A stretch of 64,000 nucleotides of DNA, from the NCBI GenBank assembly GCA_044226395.1, contig JBGAHD010000002.1:682001-746000 (forward strand), in the 5' to 3' direction. Position numbers and translations under genes: made by a program. Under the pieces are notes generated by a model. The model saw only the letters and a program-made list of their open reading frames with translations, was not told where the DNA came from and made no database searches. Shown piece by piece: positions 1 to 8,561 of the stretch. Position 1 is the first letter of the stretch. Each line of letters begins with the position of its first letter. This stretch comes from JBGAHD01 sp044226395. Its GTDB lineage: Bacteria > Pseudomonadota > Gammaproteobacteria > Xanthomonadales > Ahniellaceae.

Positions 1-73
1 CGGCAACATCGTCGTCACGCCCGAAGCGCTGCCGAACAGCGCGGGCTATTGCTGCGGGCCGGCGCCGGGTTGA
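1..73 (+). CDS. C-terminal stub of an exported seven-cysteine family protein
   Basis: Only the last 24 codons are inside the window (reading frame begins at base 2). They end in GYCCGPAPG and a TGA stop. The same Tyr/Phe-Cys-Cys tail ends the next four genes (NYCCAPGPG, GFCCAPTPG, GYCCVLDPN, GYCCTIDPH). The fragment is therefore the 3' end of a fifth member of the tandem family, lying upstream in the same orientation. Function is unknown. The assignment rests on the tail and on position alone. Confidence 0.75.
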   Translation, partial: GNIVVTPEALPNSAGYCCGPAPG

Positions 74-101
74 TCGTCGCGCGTCGCGAAAGATGACGAA
101 G

Positions 102-127
102 GCGGCGTCGCCACATGGCGACGCCGC
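102..127 (+). terminator. Hairpin after the first array gene
   Basis: A perfect 11-bp stem (GCGGCGTCGCC / GGCGACGCCGC) with an ACAT loop lies 29 bases after the stop at 73. No T-tract follows, so it may be a weak or Rho-assisted terminator or an mRNA 3'-end stabiliser. A similar hairpin follows every member of the array. Confidence 0.5.
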
Positions 128-294
128 TGCCGTGTGTCGCGCGTGACCGCGATGAGCCGCGCGCGCTCGATGTCGTCGCCCGCGCTCGTGTCGCCACGCG
201 ACCTCTCGTCCGTTGTTGTGTTGGAACGTCGACGTCGGGCGTCGACGCGCGCGCGACGGTTCGCGCGCGACCCACGCGAGATCAGGAGTCTGTC

Positions 295-1776
295 ATGCAC
301 GGAAAGGAAGCGAGTCCCCTGCGGCGATTGGCCGCGATCACGGCCCTGGGCGTCGCCGCCCTGTTGACCGGGCCCACGGCGAAAGCCGTGAACTTCGAGG
401 AGACCCTGGGCGACACGGTCGATCATTCGGATGGCAAGGACGTGAAGCGCTTCAGCGGTTGCGTGCAGGGTGGCGGAAGCATCCTGGTCAGCACGCGCGC
501 CGTCGATCCGAATTCGTTCGTCAGGCACGCGGAAGCGGTGATGGTCGACACCAATGGCGTGCTGCAATGGCGACACCAGTATCAAGTCGAGGATCAGAGC
601 ACGATCGCGACGGCGGTGATCCCCGTGCCGAAGGTCGGCGACTGGTCCGAAGGCTTCGTGATCACGGGCCAGCGCACGGGACCGACGACCAAGGCCTTCG
701 TCATGAAGATCGGTTGCGACGGCAAGGTCCAGTGGACGACCGTGCTCAACTCCCTCAACACCCTGCCCGGGCGCGGCATCGCCAACGATCTCGCCGTGTT
801 GAAGGCGGGCTCGGGCGCCGCGATCGGCATCGTCGCGGTGGGCAGCTATTCCTTCATCGACAGTTCCAGCGGGCCGTCGTACTTGCGCTATCAGGGGCGC
901 ATCACGCGACTGGGCTTCGATGGCAGCGTGACGTGGGACCGCACGCTCACGCGCAGTGATAATTCCGCCGGCATCCAGTTGCGCGCGGTCGATGCGCTGC
1001 CCGTGGGCAATGACGTTCATATCGTCGTCGCGGGCTCGACCGTGGTCGGCACGGACTGGGGCAACGACCGGCGCGCGCTGTTCTATCGCCTGCCCTTGTC
1101 GTCCATGGTCGGCTGTGTCGCTTACCTAGGTGATGACGACGATATGGCCAATGATGACTTCAATGGCATCGACGCGATGATGGATGGTCGGATCGGCCTG
1201 GTCGGCACCACGCAGAACGGCAACTTGCCACGTAACGTGCTCTTGGCCAGGGTCAATGCCAATGCGTGCAACTTTGGGCTGTATCGCGGATGGTCGGTCG
1301 CGGGTGAAAGCATCACCGGCGAAGACATCGTCGAGACCTTGGGCACCGCGGGCCAGAGCGCGGGCCTCGCGATCACGGGCGACTTGACCGCGCAACTGGG
1401 CGGCAACACTTCGCATATCTCCGCGGTCAACGTGGCCACGCTCAATCCGACGCTGGTGCACCAGCGCTATGGCACGGCCGGCATGGGAGAGACTTGGCTG
1501 AGAGGGCTCGATGTCTTCGGCACGCGGTTGCTGGCCGCGGGCACTCGCGAGGACATCGGCGCGCAAGATGGCGAGAAGCTCTATCTGGTGGCGACTGATC
1601 CGGCATTCGCGACGATGTGCTCGCTCAATTACACCCCAACGCCCGTGACACTGTTCTACGACCCCATGAACTATCAGGACACGCCGCCGCCGGGGCCGGG
1701 CGGCTATGCGACGACGACGACGGACAAGGAACCCATCACGTTTCAAAACTACTGCTGCGCGCCGGGACCTGGCTGA
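295..1776 (+). CDS. Exported seven-cysteine propeller-like protein, array copy 2
   Basis: 493 residues. The ATG at 295 is chosen because AGGAG sits six bases upstream and it yields a clear signal peptide: basic start, hydrophobic core near residues 12-26, AKA cleavage site at residue 31. The mature part holds recurring blocks of the type 'D-x-NGxLxW ... GFVITG ... YVMKIxCDGxVxW'. Such blocks are typical of bacterial beta-propeller blades that begin after a Gly/Trp turn. Exactly seven cysteines occur after the signal: SGC, IGC, VGC, NAC, TMC and the final CC. All seven recur in the next three genes. No catalytic motif, anchor or known sorting domain is visible. Probably periplasmic, outer-surface or secreted. 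Function is unknown. The closest copy in the array is the next gene, which has the same length. Confidence 0.8.
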   Translation: MHGKEASPLRRLAAITALGVAALLTGPTAKAVNFEETLGDTVDHSDGKDVKRFSGCVQGGGSILVSTRAVDPNSFVRHAEAVMVDTNGVLQWRHQYQVEDQSTIATAVIPVPKVGDWSEGFVITGQRTGPTTKAFVMKIGCDGKVQWTTVLNSLNTLPGRGIANDLAVLKAGSGAAIGIVAVGSYSFIDSSSGPSYLRYQGRITRLGFDGSVTWDRTLTRSDNSAGIQLRAVDALPVGNDVHIVVAGSTVVGTDWGNDRRALFYRLPLSSMVGCVAYLGDDDDMANDDFNGIDAMMDGRIGLVGTTQNGNLPRNVLLARVNANACNFGLYRGWSVAGESITGEDIVETLGTAGQSAGLAITGDLTAQLGGNTSHISAVNVATLNPTLVHQRYGTAGMGETWLRGLDVFGTRLLAAGTREDIGAQDGEKLYLVATDPAFATMCSLNYTPTPVTLFYDPMNYQDTPPPGPGGYATTTTDKEPITFQNYCCAPGPG

Positions 1777-1795
1777 TCCGCGCGAACGATGATGG

Positions 1796-1827
1796 CTCGT
1801 CGCGTCGCCGCGGGGCGCCGCGACGAG
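1796..1827 (+). terminator. Hairpin after array copy 2
   Basis: A 9-bp stem (CTCGTCGCG / CGCGACGAG) lies 19 bases after the stop at 1776, with a GC-rich 14-base loop and no T-tract. It occupies the same relative place as the hairpins after the other array genes. Confidence 0.4.
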
Positions 1828-1989
1828 TGCCCGCGTTCATGCCTGGCGCATTCGATCGACACGCGTGATTGGTTACGCCACCTGTCGTGTCACGCGTTCT
1901 CGCACGTTGAGCTTGATGTGAGTCGATGTCCGCATCGACTCCGGCGCGCGAATGGTCGCGCGTCGAAGCACCAGGATCAGGAGTGCACC

Positions 1990-3471
1990 ATGCATACGGA
2001 TGGACGTTGTTCGATCTGGCGCGCGATCGCGCTGGGACTCGTGGGCCTCGCGAGCGCCTTGGCGACCTCGCCCGCGCCCGCGGTGACATACGAGGCCTAC
2101 ATCGGCGGCAAGTACGATCTGGACACGGGCAATGACGTGAAGCGCTTCGAGGGTTGCATCCCCGGTGGCGGCAGCGTGATTGTTGGCACGCGCGCGGGCG
2201 ACACGCCCACGCGGCTGGCGCAGATCGTCATGGCCGACACCAATGGCAATTTGGTGTGGCGTCGCGACTATCAGGTCAATGGCGATACGACGACCGGCGA
2301 AGCGATCATGGTTGTGCCGGGCTCGAGTACCTTGACCGCGGGCTTCGTGATCACCGGCATCTCCGCCGCGACCACCACGCGCGCCTACGTGATGCGCGTC
2401 AACTGCGATGGCGATGTCTTGTGGACCACGACGCTCGATACGGTCAACACGCTCTCCGGGCGTGGCGCGGGCTACGACCTGACGATGTTGAAGTCCAGCG
2501 GGGGCGTACCGCAGGGCATCATCGTGGTCGGTGACGAGTCGTTTAGCGATCTGTCGGTCAATCCGCCGATCACGCGCTACTACGGCCGCATCACGCAGGT
2601 GAATCTGGCCGGCGGCGTGGTGTGGGACCGGTATCTCCATCGCGCGACCAACTCCGCCGGCATTCGCTTGCGCGCGGTCGATACGCTGCCCGTGACCGAT
2701 GGCACCGACGTCGCCGTCGCGGGTTCGACCTCGATGGGCACCGGGTGGTCCAGCGATCGGCGCGCGTTCTTCTTTCGCTTGCACTTGGCGAGCATGACCG
2801 GCTGCGGCGCCTATCTGGGTCAGACCGACACGACCAACGATGACTTCAACGGCATCGACGCCATGGCCAACGGCCGCATCGGCTTGGTTGGCACCACGCA
2901 AGACGGCGCGGTGACCACGCGGCGCGTGCTCCTGGGTCTGGTCAACGCGGGCAGTTGCGTGGTCAATAGCCATCGCCATTGGGTCGCGGGCGCCGAGGGC
3001 ATCAGTGGCGAGGACATCGTCGAGACGTTCAATGCTCTGGGTCAGAGCGCGGGCCTGGCGATCACGGGCGGGTTGATCGACGCCACCAACGTGGGTACCG
3101 CGCATATCTCGGCGGTGAACGTGGCGAATCTGATGCCGCTGGGGGCACCCTCGCCAATGCGCTTCGGCACCAATCAACCGCAGAACGAGCGGCTGCGCGG
3201 TATCGACAGCTTCGGCGCGCGCGTGCTCGCCGCGGGTTCGCGCGAGGAACCGAACCTGGTCGATGGCAGCAACCTCTACTTGGTCGCGCCGAACACCGCG
3301 CTCTCGACCACGTGCGAAGTCCCCTTGCCGGTAACCGCGCCGCCGACCAACTACTTCAACGAGATCTACAACGTCACGCCGCCGGTGGGACCGCTCGGTA
3401 TCGCGGCGCCAGTCACGCCGGGCAAGCCCGACACCAAGAGCGGCTTTTGCTGCGCTCCCACGCCGGGCTGA
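1990..3471 (+). CDS. Exported seven-cysteine propeller-like protein, array copy 3
   Basis: 493 residues, the same length as copy 2 and closely similar throughout (GNDVKRFEGCIPGGGSV, NDDFNGIDAMANGRIGLVGTTQ and GISGEDIVETF align directly). The start ATG has CAGGAG six bases upstream. The signal peptide is about 31 residues, with a PAPA cleavage region before VTYEAYIG. Mature cysteines are EGC, VNC, TGC, GSC, TTC and the terminal CC in GFCCAPTPG, seven in all. The 18-base leader before the ATG resembles that of copy 2 (GATCAGGAGT). With copy 2 it forms one subfamily, apparently from a recent tandem duplication. Function is unknown. Confidence 0.8.
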   Translation: MHTDGRCSIWRAIALGLVGLASALATSPAPAVTYEAYIGGKYDLDTGNDVKRFEGCIPGGGSVIVGTRAGDTPTRLAQIVMADTNGNLVWRRDYQVNGDTTTGEAIMVVPGSSTLTAGFVITGISAATTTRAYVMRVNCDGDVLWTTTLDTVNTLSGRGAGYDLTMLKSSGGVPQGIIVVGDESFSDLSVNPPITRYYGRITQVNLAGGVVWDRYLHRATNSAGIRLRAVDTLPVTDGTDVAVAGSTSMGTGWSSDRRAFFFRLHLASMTGCGAYLGQTDTTNDDFNGIDAMANGRIGLVGTTQDGAVTTRRVLLGLVNAGSCVVNSHRHWVAGAEGISGEDIVETFNALGQSAGLAITGGLIDATNVGTAHISAVNVANLMPLGAPSPMRFGTNQPQNERLRGIDSFGARVLAAGSREEPNLVDGSNLYLVAPNTALSTTCEVPLPVTAPPTNYFNEIYNVTPPVGPLGIAAPVTPGKPDTKSGFCCAPTPG

Positions 3472-3495
3472 TTCGGGAATTGATATTGCACGAGA

Positions 3496-3530
3496 AGCGG
3501 CGCTGCCTCGAAGCAGCGCCGCTGTCTTTT
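3496..3530 (+). terminator. Rho-independent terminator after array copy 3
   Basis: A perfect 11-bp stem AGCGGCGCTGC / GCAGCGCCGCT with a six-base loop, followed by TGTCTTTT. It is the best canonical terminator of the array. The identical stem sequence returns at 5221-5247 after copy 4. Confidence 0.85.
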
Positions 3531-3694
3531 GTTCCCGCCGGTTCCCAGACGATCCCGCGATGCTCACGCCGATTTCACCCGCGGCGCGGGCGCGCGGCGC
3601 TTACTGGTTTCGACGGCGTGCGCCGTCCCGGCATCGCGCGTTCGACCTGGGGTCGAGCGTGGCCGAGCCGCGAGGAACCCAACGGGAGCATTCC

Positions 3695-5158
3695 ATGGAC
3701 ATGGTCAACAACGCACGGCATCGACAGCGCGCGTCGACGTGGCTGGCGCTCGGCGCGCTGACGCTGGTCGCGCCGTTCGCATCGGCGCAGAACTTCGAAG
3801 CGTATTACGGCGAACAAACCGCGCGCGATGCCGGACAGGACATCAAGATCGCGCGCACCTGCCCGAATCAGGGCTCGGTGACGGTGGGCACGCGCGTGGT
3901 CGGCAATCTCTCGCATGCGCTGGTCACGCGCGTCGACGACAACGGCGTGCCGCTGTGGCAATACGCCTATCGCGTGGCGGCGGCGAACACGCAGGCCTAT
4001 GCCGTCGTCGAACTGCGCGACGGCACCGGCTTCGCGCTCACTGGCGCGGTGACGCAGACGGACACGCTCATCTATGTGCTCAAGATCGACTGCAATGGCA
4101 ATGTGCTGTGGACCACGGTGCTGGGCAATCTCGCGACGGCGCATCGCGCGATCGGCTACGACATCACCCAGGCCGCGGGCAATGGCACGCCGCCGGAACT
4201 GATCGTGATCGGCGACGAAAGCGTGGGCTCGCCGACACCGACCACGCACGGTCGCATCGCGCGCCTGAAATCCAATGGCTCGCCGCTGTGGGACTACGCC
4301 TACAACCAGCCGACCACGGCCGCGCTGGGTTTGCGTTTTCGCGGCGTGACGCTGGCGACGGCGGCGACTGGCGCGCTCACCGACATCGTGGTCGCGGGCT
4401 CGTTCGCGCGCGCCACGACCTGGGCCGACGACCGACGCGCGCTGATGTTTCGCGTCGATGCCAATGGCACGCCGATATGCAATGCCTTTCTCGGCGCGCC
4501 CGACACGATCAGCGAGGACTTTCAAGGCGTGACCGTGCTTGGCGCGGCGCCCTACACGGGCGATACCGTGCTCGTGGGCGCGAGTCAGTTGTCGGGCACC
4601 AAGACCACGCAGGCGGCGTATCTCACGCGCTTCCGCGCGGGCGGTTGCGTGCCGATGGCGCAGGCCTTCTGGCGCGATCCCAATGGCGGGCCCACGGCCT
4701 TCGACGCGGCCGATGCCAATGGCATCGCGGCCTTGCCGGTGAGCGTCGCGGTCAATGGCACGATTCGCCAACCGCCGCTGGTCGCCGATGGTTTTCTGGC
4801 CGTGGCCGATCCGCTCAATCTCGCGCCGATGCTGCCGCCGCTGCGGTTCGCCACGCAGGGCGCGAAGCTCGAAAGCCTGGTCGCGCTCGATCGCAAGGGC
4901 AATCGCTTCGTGATGGCGGGCGATACGCAGACCGATTGGGATGGCACGGGCGATCCGCAAGACTTCTACGTCGTGCAGACCGATCCCCTGCTCGCCACGC
5001 AATGCGCGGTCGGCTGGAACATGGTGCATCAGCCGATGCAGTTGCCGTATCAATCGTTCGCGCCGCCGCGCTTGCCGATCACGACGGCGCTGGCCGTGCC
5101 GACCGCGCGCGTGACGACGACGGGCAATGGCTATTGCTGCGTGCTCGATCCGAACTGA
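3695..5158 (+). CDS. Exported seven-cysteine propeller-like protein, array copy 4
   Basis: 487 residues. The ATG at 3695 follows GGGAG and gives a signal peptide of about 31 residues ending ASA, with a mature start QNFEAYYGE. It is more diverged from copies 2 and 3, but the frame of the protein is kept: ARTC, DCNGNVLWTTVL, PIC, GGC, TQC and the final GYCC. Tryptophan-ended strands repeat through the chain (PLWQYAYRV, VLWTTVLGN, PLWDYAYNQP), as in beta-propeller blades. Conserved features shared with copy 5 include DDRRALMFRVDANGTP, TDWDGTGDPQDFY and QLPYQ near the C-terminus. No enzymatic signature is visible. Function is unknown. Probably exported to the periplasm or beyond. Confidence 0.8.
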   Translation: MDMVNNARHRQRASTWLALGALTLVAPFASAQNFEAYYGEQTARDAGQDIKIARTCPNQGSVTVGTRVVGNLSHALVTRVDDNGVPLWQYAYRVAAANTQAYAVVELRDGTGFALTGAVTQTDTLIYVLKIDCNGNVLWTTVLGNLATAHRAIGYDITQAAGNGTPPELIVIGDESVGSPTPTTHGRIARLKSNGSPLWDYAYNQPTTAALGLRFRGVTLATAATGALTDIVVAGSFARATTWADDRRALMFRVDANGTPICNAFLGAPDTISEDFQGVTVLGAAPYTGDTVLVGASQLSGTKTTQAAYLTRFRAGGCVPMAQAFWRDPNGGPTAFDAADANGIAALPVSVAVNGTIRQPPLVADGFLAVADPLNLAPMLPPLRFATQGAKLESLVALDRKGNRFVMAGDTQTDWDGTGDPQDFYVVQTDPLLATQCAVGWNMVHQPMQLPYQSFAPPRLPITTALAVPTARVTTTGNGYCCVLDPN

Positions 5159-5220
5159 GCGCGAAGCGTCGCGGCAGTGACTGATCGCGATGTGATCAGC
5201 CATGCAATGAAAGACCCATA

Positions 5221-5247
5221 AGCGGCGCTGCCTCATGCAGCGCCGCT
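5221..5247 (+). terminator. Hairpin after array copy 4, same stem as after copy 3
   Basis: Stem AGCGGCGCTGC / GCAGCGCCGCT with a CTCAT loop lies 62 bases after the stop at 5158. The stem matches the terminator at 3496-3523 base for base, while loop and flanks differ. No T-tract follows. The conserved stem suggests it was duplicated with the gene. Confidence 0.6.
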
Positions 5248-5416
5248 GCTCGCCTTGGCCATACGCGCCCTGAACGCGCGTCGCGCGCCGCATCGAATCG
5301 TCGCCGGCGCGTCGTTTATTCGCAGTGGCGACGGATGTCGCCCGACGCGCGCCATGCCCGACATCACGTCGCTGGCGCGACCCGCGTGTCGAATCGCAAA
5401 GCACTGGGAGCAATCC

Positions 5417-6874
5417 ATGGACATGAGCAACAACACGCGCCGCGCGACGCTGGCGTGGGCCATCGCGGGCGCGCTGAGTCTGGGCGCGCCGATCGCGCAA
5501 GCGCAGAACTTCGAGGCGTATTACGGCGAGAAGGCCGCGACCGATGTCGGTCAGGACGTCAAAGCCGTCTTCGCCTGCCCGGACAAGGGTTCGGTGATCG
5601 CGGGATCGCGCCGCGTGGACAATCAGATCCAGGCCCTGGTCTCGCGCATCGACGACAAGGGCACGCCGCTGTGGCAATTCGCCTATCGCGTGCGCGAGTC
5701 CGACACGGTGGCCAATGCCATCGTCGAGCTGAAGGATGGCTCGGGCTTCGCGCTCACCGGTTCGGTGTCGCTGACCGACAACTACATCTACGTGCTGATG
5801 CTCGACTGCGACGGCAAGCCGCGTTGGACGACGGTGCTCGACAATCTCGGTGCCGGTCATCGCGCGACGGGCCATGACATCACGCAAGCGAGTCTGCCCG
5901 GTGGGCCGTTGGAATTGATCGTGATCGGCGATGAAGCGTCGTCAACGCCGGTGGCGACGACGCAAGGTCGCATCGCGCGATTGAAGGCTTCGGGCTCGGT
6001 GTTGTGGGACTACGCCTACAACCAACCGGCGACGACCACGCCCGGCGTGCGCTTTCGTGGCGTGACGCTGGCGCACGCGGTGACGGGCGCGCCGACCGAC
6101 ATCGTGGTCGCGGGTTCTGCGGCGGCGGGCACGTCGTGGTCGGCCGATCGCCGCGCGCTGATGTTCCGCGTCGATGCCAATGGCACGCCCGTGTGCGATG
6201 CGATGCTGGGCAACACGGATTCGACCAACGAGGATTATCTCGGCGCGGCCCTGATCACCTCGGCGCCGAACACGGGCGAGACCGTGCTCGCCGGCGCGAG
6301 TCAGTTCGCCACCGCGCCGACGCCGCAAGGCGCGTATCTGACGCGCTTCCGCGCGGGCACGTGCGTGCCGTTGGCGCAGGCGTATTGGCGCGATCCCAGC
6401 GATGGCGCCACGGCCTATGACGTCGCCGAATCCACGGGCATCTCGGGCACGCCGACTTCGTTCGTCGCCAATGGCACGATTCGCGGCACGAGCACGGCTG
6501 GCGATGGTTTCGTGGTGCTGGCCAATCCGACTAACCTCGCGCCGATGTTGGCGCCGAGCCGCTTCAGCACGATCAGCGCGCGCGTCGAGAATCTCGTCGC
6601 GCTCGATCGCAAGGGCGATCGCCTGGTGATGTCGGGTTCGACCCAGACCGATTGGGATGGCAGCGGCGATCCGCAGGACTTCTACTTCGTGCAGACCGAC
6701 CCGGCGCTGGACACGCAGTGCTCGGTCAACTGGTCGATGCAGTACGTGCCGACGCAGTTGCCGTATCAGCGCTTCATCCCGGTGCGCGCGACGATCACCA
6801 ATGCCTCGCCGACCGAGACGCTGATGATCGACGCCAAGGATCACGGCTATTGCTGCACCATCGATCCGCATTGA
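5417..6874 (+). CDS. Exported seven-cysteine propeller-like protein, array copy 5
   Basis: 485 residues, paired with copy 4 (same MDM(V/S)NN start, same GGGAG-type ribosome site, same QNFEAYYGE mature start after a 29-residue signal ending AQA). Seven cysteines: FAC, LDC, PVC, GTC, TQC and the terminal GYCC in GYCCTIDPH. Blade-like blocks repeat as in the other copies (GFALTGSVSLTDNYIYVLMLDCDGKPRW cut into strand-turn-strand units). It is the last array member: the next gene is unrelated and convergent. Function is unknown. The whole family may be detectable only by profile search. Confidence 0.8.
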   Translation: MDMSNNTRRATLAWAIAGALSLGAPIAQAQNFEAYYGEKAATDVGQDVKAVFACPDKGSVIAGSRRVDNQIQALVSRIDDKGTPLWQFAYRVRESDTVANAIVELKDGSGFALTGSVSLTDNYIYVLMLDCDGKPRWTTVLDNLGAGHRATGHDITQASLPGGPLELIVIGDEASSTPVATTQGRIARLKASGSVLWDYAYNQPATTTPGVRFRGVTLAHAVTGAPTDIVVAGSAAAGTSWSADRRALMFRVDANGTPVCDAMLGNTDSTNEDYLGAALITSAPNTGETVLAGASQFATAPTPQGAYLTRFRAGTCVPLAQAYWRDPSDGATAYDVAESTGISGTPTSFVANGTIRGTSTAGDGFVVLANPTNLAPMLAPSRFSTISARVENLVALDRKGDRLVMSGSTQTDWDGSGDPQDFYFVQTDPALDTQCSVNWSMQYVPTQLPYQRFIPVRATITNASPTETLMIDAKDHGYCCTIDPH

Positions 6875-6887
6875 TCGACGCGGTATC

Positions 6888-6914
6888 ACGGGCCCGGCGC
6901 GGTGCCGGGCCCGT
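6888..6914. terminator. Bidirectional terminator hairpin
   Basis: A perfect 11-bp stem ACGGGCCCGGC / GCCGGGCCCGT with a GCGGT loop sits in the 48-base space between the convergent genes ending at 6874 and 6923. It can serve both strands, although no long T-run is present. Confidence 0.65.
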
Positions 6915-6922
6915 TCGCGCGC

Positions 6923-7435
6923 TCAGGGTTCGCGCACGAGGTCGTAGTCGGTGGTGTCCTCGCCTTCGGCGCCGCGATAGATCTCGCGCAGGCGGAGATG
7001 ATCGGCGTCGACGAAGGTGACTGTCAGGCGATCGAGGTGCGGCGTGTCGAGGCTTTCGAGATTGGTCGCGTCGAGAAAGCGGAACTCCAGCGCGTCGGTT
7101 CTCTTCGCCGGCAGCCAGCGCAATCGCGGTTGATTTCCCTGCGCGCAATAGTGCGTGGCGAGCAGGCGTTCGCCGTCGCGGTGAAAGATCGTCTGCGTCG
7201 GCTGGCGCGCGGGATCGCCAAAGATTTCGACCAGCGCGGAGTCGCGCGAGATCAGGGCATAACGAATGCGAAAGGCGCGATCGGCGTCCGTGCGCGGCGT
7301 AGCGAGCTTCCAACTGCCGACGAGGGTCTTGAGGCGCGCGTAAGCGGCCTCGGCGTCGATGTCCACGGCGAAACTTGGCGACGCCCAAGTGGCGAGCGCG
7401 ATCACGAGAACTAGCATCCAAGCACGCATGAGCAT
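6923..7435 (-). CDS. Exported hypothetical protein
   Basis: 170 residues. MLMRAWMLVLVIALATWASPSFA is a typical signal peptide, cleaved about residue 23. The mature part contains 'LVGSWKLATP', then alternating strands and 'LTVTFVDADHLRLREIYRGAEGEDTTDYDLVRE'. This pattern resembles small lipocalin-like or DUF1579-like proteins that begin with a G-x-W motif. One cysteine is present (THYCAQG). No partner gene is evident. It stands alone on the minus strand, facing the array. Function is unknown; the lipocalin-like fold is only a guess from the GSW motif and strand pattern. Confidence 0.6.
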   Translation of the reverse strand: MLMRAWMLVLVIALATWASPSFAVDIDAEAAYARLKTLVGSWKLATPRTDADRAFRIRYALISRDSALVEIFGDPARQPTQTIFHRDGERLLATHYCAQGNQPRLRWLPAKRTDALEFRFLDATNLESLDTPHLDRLTVTFVDADHLRLREIYRGAEGEDTTDYDLVREP

Positions 7436-7543
7436 CTCCGCGGAAACCAGCGCGCAGTGTCGCGAGTGCGCGCCGCGATGCCAGCGGAATTCGCCGGAGC
7501 GATGGCGAGTAGCGCCGTGGCGAATGCAAGTGACGCGACGCGG

Positions 7544-8002
7544 CTAGCGCGGTTCGGCGTCGTTCGACAAGCGCTTGTCGAGCTGTTCCACCATGTGGGA
7601 CCAGCCCGCGCGCGTGCGCTCGGCGTACTCGGCCCAACGCGGGTCCAGCGTGTGGGTCAAGGTCAGTTCGCAGCTTGAGCCACGCGCCTCGATCGACACG
7701 CGCACGCGCGATCCGCCTTCGGCCTGACCCGCGATGCCCCAGGTGAACACGAGCAGCCGTGGTCGATCGAGCACTTCGTAGCGGCCGACGTGATCGATCT
7801 CCTGGCCCTGACGCGCGACGCGGAACGAGAAGTCACCGCCCACGCGCGCATCGACGCGCAAGGCGACGATGGTCTCGTCGCGCACTTCGGGCCCGAACAT
7901 CCAGCGCGCCAGCCACGCCGGATCGATCCACGCATCGAACACGCGCTCGGCCGTCGCGGGCAGCACGCGAATCACCTGGACGGTCGGTGGCGGCGCGCTC
8001 AC
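7544..8002 (-). CDS. SRPBCC (AHSA1-like) domain protein, second copy
   Basis: 152 residues. The GTG start at 8002 overlaps the TGA of the preceding gene (GTGA), so translation is probably coupled. The sequence runs RVLPATAERVFDAWIDPAWLARWMFGP ... GGDFSFRV ... GRYEVLDRPRLLVFTWGI ... RVRVSIEARGSSCELTLTH ... GWSHMVEQLDKRL, which is the classic order of the AHSA1 family (START-like helix-grip fold with a C-terminal helix over a hydrophobic cavity). Members often sit next to an ArsR repressor and bind unknown small hydrophobic ligands. It is the third gene of a tightly packed arsR operon and a diverged paralogue of the gene before it. Confidence 0.85.
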   Translation of the reverse strand: MSAPPPTVQVIRVLPATAERVFDAWIDPAWLARWMFGPEVRDETIVALRVDARVGGDFSFRVARQGQEIDHVGRYEVLDRPRLLVFTWGIAGQAEGGSRVRVSIEARGSSCELTLTHTLDPRWAEYAERTRAGWSHMVEQLDKRLSNDAEPR

Positions 8003-8559
8003 GACGCCAACGGATCGGTCGCCGGCGTCGCGTCGCCGAAGAACTGTTGACGATAGGCGCGTTCGAACTGTTCGTGCCGAGCCCAGAACAGTCGTGGCGG
8101 CCGCGCGGCCAGCACGTCCTCGAGAATGTCCACGTGCACGTGCCAGCCACCGGCGACACTGCACAGCGCATCGGCGGTCGCGAGTCGACGATGGGTGATC
8201 AGCAGTCGCGTGCGCTCGCCGCGCGGTTCGAGGTCGAAGGTCACTTCCGACGGTTCGCCGCCCTGGTCGTTCCAGGTGATCACCAGCAGCCGCGGCGGTT
8301 CGCAACGGCGCACTTCGCCCAGGCTGCGCATGTCCATGTCGCGATAGCGAGCGGGCGTCTCTTCCGCGGACAAGCGACGATGATCGAACAGCAGCGCGAC
8401 ACGACCACCGACACGCGGTTCGATCGGGCCATCGGCGAGCCAGGTCGCGCGCAGCGAGGGCTCCATCAGGTATTGCCACACGCGCTCGATCGGCGCGGGC
8501 AAGACGCGTTCGAGACGCACGGTCGCGGGTTCGGGCGAAGTCGCGGAGTTGTCGGTCAT
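7999..8559 (-). CDS. SRPBCC (AHSA1-like) domain protein, first copy
   Basis: 186 residues from the ATG at 8559, which has GAGG eight bases upstream. An in-frame ATG at 8565 overlaps the arsR stop (ATGA) but sits only two bases from the same ribosome site. Family features: VRLERVLPAPIERVWQYLMEPSLRATWL, GRVALLFDH, EVRRCEPPRLLVITWND, EVTFDLEPRGERTRLLITHRRL and a C-terminal amphipathic helix ending FERAYRQQF. This matches the helix-grip SRPBCC/AHSA1 family. Co-expression with ArsR and a second SRPBCC protein points to a small ligand-responsive module. The ligand is unknown. Confidence 0.85.
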   Translation of the reverse strand: MTDNSATSPEPATVRLERVLPAPIERVWQYLMEPSLRATWLADGPIEPRVGGRVALLFDHRRLSAEETPARYRDMDMRSLGEVRRCEPPRLLVITWNDQGGEPSEVTFDLEPRGERTRLLITHRRLATADALCSVAGGWHVHVDILEDVLAARPPRLFWARHEQFERAYRQQFFGDATPATDPLAS

Positions 8560-8561
8560 GG

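Noticed and set aside
115..294. Upstream extension of array copy 2
   Set aside because: The extension is Arg-rich, covers a hairpin (102-127) and hides the signal peptide. AGGAG and the signal begin at 295.
3575..5887. 770-codon open frame on the minus strand across array copies 4 and 5
   Set aside because: It mirrors two signal-peptide-bearing genes, is dominated by Arg/His/Ala as expected of an antisense frame, and lacks a ribosome site.
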